This document shows, one piece after another, positions 60,831 to 64,000 of a stretch of DNA of 64,000 nt. Numbering within the stretch: position 1 is the first letter of the stretch; every line of letters begins with the position of its first letter. Made by a program: the position numbers and the translations under genes. A model generated the notes under the pieces. The model was not told the DNA's origin. It saw only the letters and a list, made by a program, of their open reading frames with translations, and did no database searches. This stretch comes from Flavisolibacter ginsenosidimutans (GTDB lineage Bacteria > Bacteroidota > Bacteroidia > Chitinophagales > Chitinophagaceae): contig NZ_CP042433.1 in assembly GCF_007970805.1 (NCBI RefSeq), positions 1,488,001-1,552,000 of the forward strand. Reading direction: 5' to 3'.

Positions 60831-62480
60831 ATGAAAAAGATGATAAAACAGGTAGGCTTGCCGATTCTCGTTGTGAGTTTGCTTTCTTCCTGTCATAAAA
60901 TTGATTTACCGGTAACATCAGAATTAACCCCGGATGTATTCCCCAAGGATTCATCGCAATTCGTGCAAACCACGGGTCCCGCTTACGTGGCGCTGCGCGG
61001 AAACTGGGCAACCGAATATTTCTTTCAGCAATCCGAAAGCACGGACGAAATGATCCTGCCGGCCTATGGCGGCAACTGGTTTGACGGTGCGCAGAACCAG
61101 CAGATGCATTATCACAGCTGGAACCGCGACAACGGTTATGTAAACGGCAACTGGGCTTGGCTCACAACCATCGTGGGTACTTGCAATCAGGCTATTTCAA
61201 TCCTTACGGCAAACATGCCCGAAGGCGCTACAAAGCGCATGTATTTGGCAGAGATGAAAATGGTGCGGGCCCTGACATATTTTATGTTGATGGACAATTA
61301 CGGCAACGTACCGATTGTTACAACCTACGGCGACTTTTCGCCGAAGCCCAATACACCAAGAGCGCAGGTGTTTAGTTTTATCGAATCAGAAATTAACGCC
61401 GCACTGCCTGACTTGAGCACAGTGAACGACATCACAACATATGGCCGGCCAACAAAGTGGATGGCTTATGCGCTTCTTGCAAAAATGTACTTGAACGCCC
61501 AGTATTATACCGGTGCGGCTAAATGGAATGAATGCATTGCGGCTTGCGACGCCGTCATTAACTCGGGTAAGTTTTCTCTCGCATCTATGGCAAACTACTT
61601 AGTGATGTTTTATCCCACGAATGGTCCCACATCGCCGGGCAGCAAGGAAGAATTTATTTTCGCGATTCCCTTTGATGCTACGGCAAGCGGTTTCCTGGGT
61701 CGTTCTGCCAATTACAAGGCCCGTTACGATGTGCCGCGGTCAATGGGTAAAGTGGCGGCCGGTGCGGGTTACAATTATTTCAACATTCCTTACGTACCGG
61801 GCGGCCCGGCGGCTACGCTCCCCGAGTTCTACGCCAACTTTAATGACCCGAACGATGTTCGCAACAAGCAATGGTTAACAGGGCCACAATTTCAACGCGA
61901 CGGTGTAACGCCGATTACCATCACCACGACAAATCTTGGCTACGACCAGTTTTATACAGGGCCTAATCCCAATGCCTCTTACACGTTCCAGTTAAACCTG
62001 AGACCCAACATTACGTTACGTCAAAGCGTTGCTTCTTTCGACGTAGGCAATGATGAAATTGCCTGGACAACCGGTTACCGCAACATCAAGTTTTACCCCG
62101 ATGCAACATCCACATCGCGTAACCAGAACAACGACATACCGGTGTTTCGTTACAGCGATATTATCCTGATGAAAGCCGAGGCTATTTTACGCGGCGGTAC
62201 GGCTACGTTGGGCCAGAGCGCTTTGTCACTCGTGAACATGCTGCGTGCACAACGAAGCACATCGGCGCCTTGGGCAGCCGTAACGCTGGACGATATTTAT
62301 GCAGAAAGAGGCCGCGAATTTGCCTGGGAAGGCTGGCGTCGCAACGACATGATTCGTTACGGGAAATATGAAGGCAGTTGGGGCTTTAAAACCAACGCAG
62401 ATACCTATCGCCGCATCTTTCCCATTCCGACGAATGCCTTTGCGGTAAACAGTGCGCTGGTGCAAAATCCCGGATATTGA
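60831..62480 (+). CDS. SusD/RagB-family lipoprotein (PUL B)
   Basis: 549 aa. Lipobox Cys at residue 21 (LLSSCHKIDL). SusD features include YFFQQSESTDEMILPAYGGNW, MVRALTYFMLMDNYGNVPIVT, WMAYALLAKMYLNAQYYTG, FRYSDIILMKAEAILRGG, ERGREFAWEGWRRNDMIRYG and RIFPIPTNAFAVN. It binds glycan at the surface over its SusC partner. A hairpin terminator follows about 20 bp past its stop. Confidence 0.96.
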   Translation: MKKMIKQVGLPILVVSLLSSCHKIDLPVTSELTPDVFPKDSSQFVQTTGPAYVALRGNWATEYFFQQSESTDEMILPAYGGNWFDGAQNQQMHYHSWNRDNGYVNGNWAWLTTIVGTCNQAISILTANMPEGATKRMYLAEMKMVRALTYFMLMDNYGNVPIVTTYGDFSPKPNTPRAQVFSFIESEINAALPDLSTVNDITTYGRPTKWMAYALLAKMYLNAQYYTGAAKWNECIAACDAVINSGKFSLASMANYLVMFYPTNGPTSPGSKEEFIFAIPFDATASGFLGRSANYKARYDVPRSMGKVAAGAGYNYFNIPYVPGGPAATLPEFYANFNDPNDVRNKQWLTGPQFQRDGVTPITITTTNLGYDQFYTGPNPNASYTFQLNLRPNITLRQSVASFDVGNDEIAWTTGYRNIKFYPDATSTSRNQNNDIPVFRYSDIILMKAEAILRGGTATLGQSALSLVNMLRAQRSTSAPWAAVTLDDIYAERGREFAWEGWRRNDMIRYGKYEGSWGFKTNADTYRRIFPIPTNAFAVNSALVQNPGY

Positions 62481-62500
62481 TTCGCGTTTTCATCGCTTAT

Positions 62501-62534
62501 AAAAATATCAGGGCTAGTTCACCCTGATATTTTT
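62501..62534 (+). terminator. Terminator after PUL B SusD
   Basis: A 13-bp perfect stem (AAAAATATCAGGG with CCCTGATATTTTT) closes an 8-nt loop, with a T-rich right arm. Confidence 0.85.
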
Positions 62535-62562
62535 GTATAGCGCCATACAAACTTTTTTGCAA

Positions 62563-64000
62563 ATGAACAAGATGGACCGAAGCACCTTTTTAAAACAATC
62601 GCTAAAGGCTGGCGCCTTGGTGCTGGTAAAACCGGATTTCTTATGGGCACAAGGAAGCCAACAACGCAACACATTGGATGAAGCTTTGATGAAAAGGCTT
62701 GTGTCGGCCAATGATGCGCAGGTAGAAAAACTTTTGGTTTCCAGTTTTGACAACCGCGTTTTTAGCAGGAGAGTCGGCGCTGATTTGGCCTCGCTGACTG
62801 CTTCGTATTGTTCGCCTGCATCGCGTTATTACCAAAGCGAAACAATCATTATTCCGCTTCAAAAATTAGCCGAACAATTACGGCGTGCGCAGGCCGAAGA
62901 CGGTACGGTGAACGTGGGCAACCTCGAATCGCCACCCGATACGGCTTTTGTGATGGAAACCGTTACCGCAGCGATGTTTTTATTGGCAAAAGACAACGCA
63001 ACAGCCTTAGCCCGTGTAAAAGACGATATCAAAACCTTTCTCATCAAAGCAGGAGACGCCCTGGTGGTGGGCGGTGTACACACGCCCAACCACCGTTGGG
63101 TCGTCAGCGCGGCGCTTGCAAAGGTGAACGCCTTGTATCCGGCCAAGAAATACGTTGACCGCATTAACGATTGGCTGGGCGAAGGCGTTTACATAAACAG
63201 CGACGGCAACTACGCGGAGCGAAGCCGCATTTATTCGCTTGTAGAAAACACTGCATATCTAACAATGGGCCGCTTGCTGAACAAGCCGGCTTTGTTTGAG
63301 CCGGTGCGGAAAAACCTGGAAACGACGTATTATTATTCGGAGCCCAACGGCGACCTGGTGGCAAACGATTCGCGCAGGCAAGATCAGTATGCATTTATGC
63401 GCCCCGATCCTACTGTGTCGTTGAACATTGTAAACTATTACTTGCTTTACCGCTACATGGCAATAAAAGACAACAACAATTTTTTTGCGGCCATTGCTAA
63501 AACGATAGAAGGGTTGAAAGGCTTCGAAGAAATTGTATTAAACCGTGCGTTAATTTCTTTCCTGGAAGAACCACTTTTACAAAAAGAATTGCCTGCTCCA
63601 GCAGCGCTTGCGGTGAATTACGAAAAGTTGTTTGCGCAATCCCACCTTTTGCGCATAAGACGTAACAATACAACGACAACATTTTTCGGTGGCGTGGATT
63701 GGCCCTTAATCATTGCTTCGGGTCATTCAAGCAGTCCCGATTTTTTTGCTTATCGCAAAGGCGTTGCCGTTTTAAAATACTTGCGTCTTTCCACTGCCTT
63801 TTTTAGCACCGGTTATTTTTACAGCGAGGGATTAAAGAAGATTGAAAACGGTTACCAACTGCACAAAAAATTATCCGTGCCGTATTATCAGCCCTTGCCA
63901 AAAAATCTTCGAAAGGCAAACGGCGATTACGAACTTTCAGAAAGCATTGACCACCGCTTTTGGAACAAGATGGATTTCAGTCACCGCCCGGTTAGCAACG
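62563..64000 (+). CDS. Exported protein, possible alpha/alpha-toroid glycan-active enzyme (3' end outside window)
   Basis: The frame is open from ATG at 62563 to the window edge, about 479 residues, with no stop. The N-terminus is a signal-like segment with a Tat-ish start but no RR (MDRSTFLKQSLKAGALVLVK...WAQ). The body is helical with a conserved-looking block GGVHTPNHRWVVSAALAKVNALYP then DGNYAERSRIYSLVENTAYL and FMRPDPTVSLNIVNYYLLYRY. Tandem helix hairpins with His, Arg, Tyr and Trp clusters recall alpha/alpha-toroid polysaccharide lyases or unsaturated glucuronyl hydrolases. I do not recognise the family firmly. It follows SusC/SusD after a terminator. Confidence 0.7.
   Translation, partial: MNKMDRSTFLKQSLKAGALVLVKPDFLWAQGSQQRNTLDEALMKRLVSANDAQVEKLLVSSFDNRVFSRRVGADLASLTASYCSPASRYYQSETIIIPLQKLAEQLRRAQAEDGTVNVGNLESPPDTAFVMETVTAAMFLLAKDNATALARVKDDIKTFLIKAGDALVVGGVHTPNHRWVVSAALAKVNALYPAKKYVDRINDWLGEGVYINSDGNYAERSRIYSLVENTAYLTMGRLLNKPALFEPVRKNLETTYYYSEPNGDLVANDSRRQDQYAFMRPDPTVSLNIVNYYLLYRYMAIKDNNNFFAAIAKTIEGLKGFEEIVLNRALISFLEEPLLQKELPAPAALAVNYEKLFAQSHLLRIRRNNTTTTFFGGVDWPLIIASGHSSSPDFFAYRKGVAVLKYLRLSTAFFSTGYFYSEGLKKIENGYQLHKKLSVPYYQPLPKNLRKANGDYELSESIDHRFWNKMDFSHRPVSN

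Overview
The window reads as chromosomal DNA of a Bacteroidota member, most likely a Chitinophagaceae-type glycan degrader. The evidence is two SusC/SusD pairs, a hybrid two-component (HTCS) regulator, a protein with a type IX secretion sorting tail, weak Shine-Dalgarno sequences, a tRNA without encoded CCA, and many copies of the Bacteroidota -7 promoter element TAnnTTTG a short distance upstream of start codons. No phage, insertion sequence, CRISPR array or rRNA is visible.

Layout. 1-8.4 kb is housekeeping: the end of a LuxR-type response regulator, a thioredoxin-like protein, NADP-isocitrate dehydrogenase, a Crp/Fnr regulator, a pRiA4b ORF-3-like protein, a CCA-adding-enzyme homologue, an operon of threonylcarbamoyl-AMP synthase and a family 9 glycosyltransferase, dapD and tRNA-Leu(CAG). 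8.5-33.9 kb is a large polysaccharide utilisation locus (PUL A): GH2, two sulfatases, SusD, SusC, a 1361-aa HTCS, a 2150-aa multidomain GH128-like/CBM protein, a GH43 and a GH29 alpha-L-fucosidase. A broken formylglycine-generating-enzyme (sulfatase maturation) gene lies at its edge. The enzymes suggest a sulfated glycan containing fucose and galactose, which is an inference. 34.3-38.7 kb holds a serine hydrolase, an atypical SDR, a thioredoxin-reductase-like flavoprotein with a small membrane partner, and an AraC regulator.

39.0-42.4 kb looks like a metal-response locus, partly decayed: a multicopper-oxidase C-terminal remnant, a 40-aa Cys-rich metallothionein-like protein, an AraC regulator with an N-terminal CxxC metal-binding-like segment, a cyclase-homology protein whose YHS tail is frameshifted, and a DUF6010-like membrane protein. 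A 16-bp direct repeat with 21-bp period sits just upstream of the metallothionein-like gene's promoter and is the best candidate operator in the window.

43.3-50.3 kb is an electron-transfer region: YceI-like lipoprotein, a lipoprotein with a CX4CH haem motif, a DUF5777-like outer-membrane protein, a CxxCH cytochrome, then a four-gene operon of Tat-type 4Fe-4S lipoprotein, NrfD-type membrane subunit and two accessory proteins. No catalytic oxidoreductase subunit is present. 51.1-53.8 kb has a 4,5-DOPA-dioxygenase-like protein and an operon of SDR, AhpD-like protein and NADPH-FMN reductase. 54.1-64.0 kb is a second PUL (PUL B): GH27 alpha-galactosidase, a LacI-family regulator with a perfect CGAAACCGGTTTCG operator candidate, myo-inositol oxygenase, SusC, SusD and an exported protein cut by the window end. 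The GH27 plus inositol oxygenase pairing suggests use of galactosylated inositols such as galactinol, as a hypothesis.
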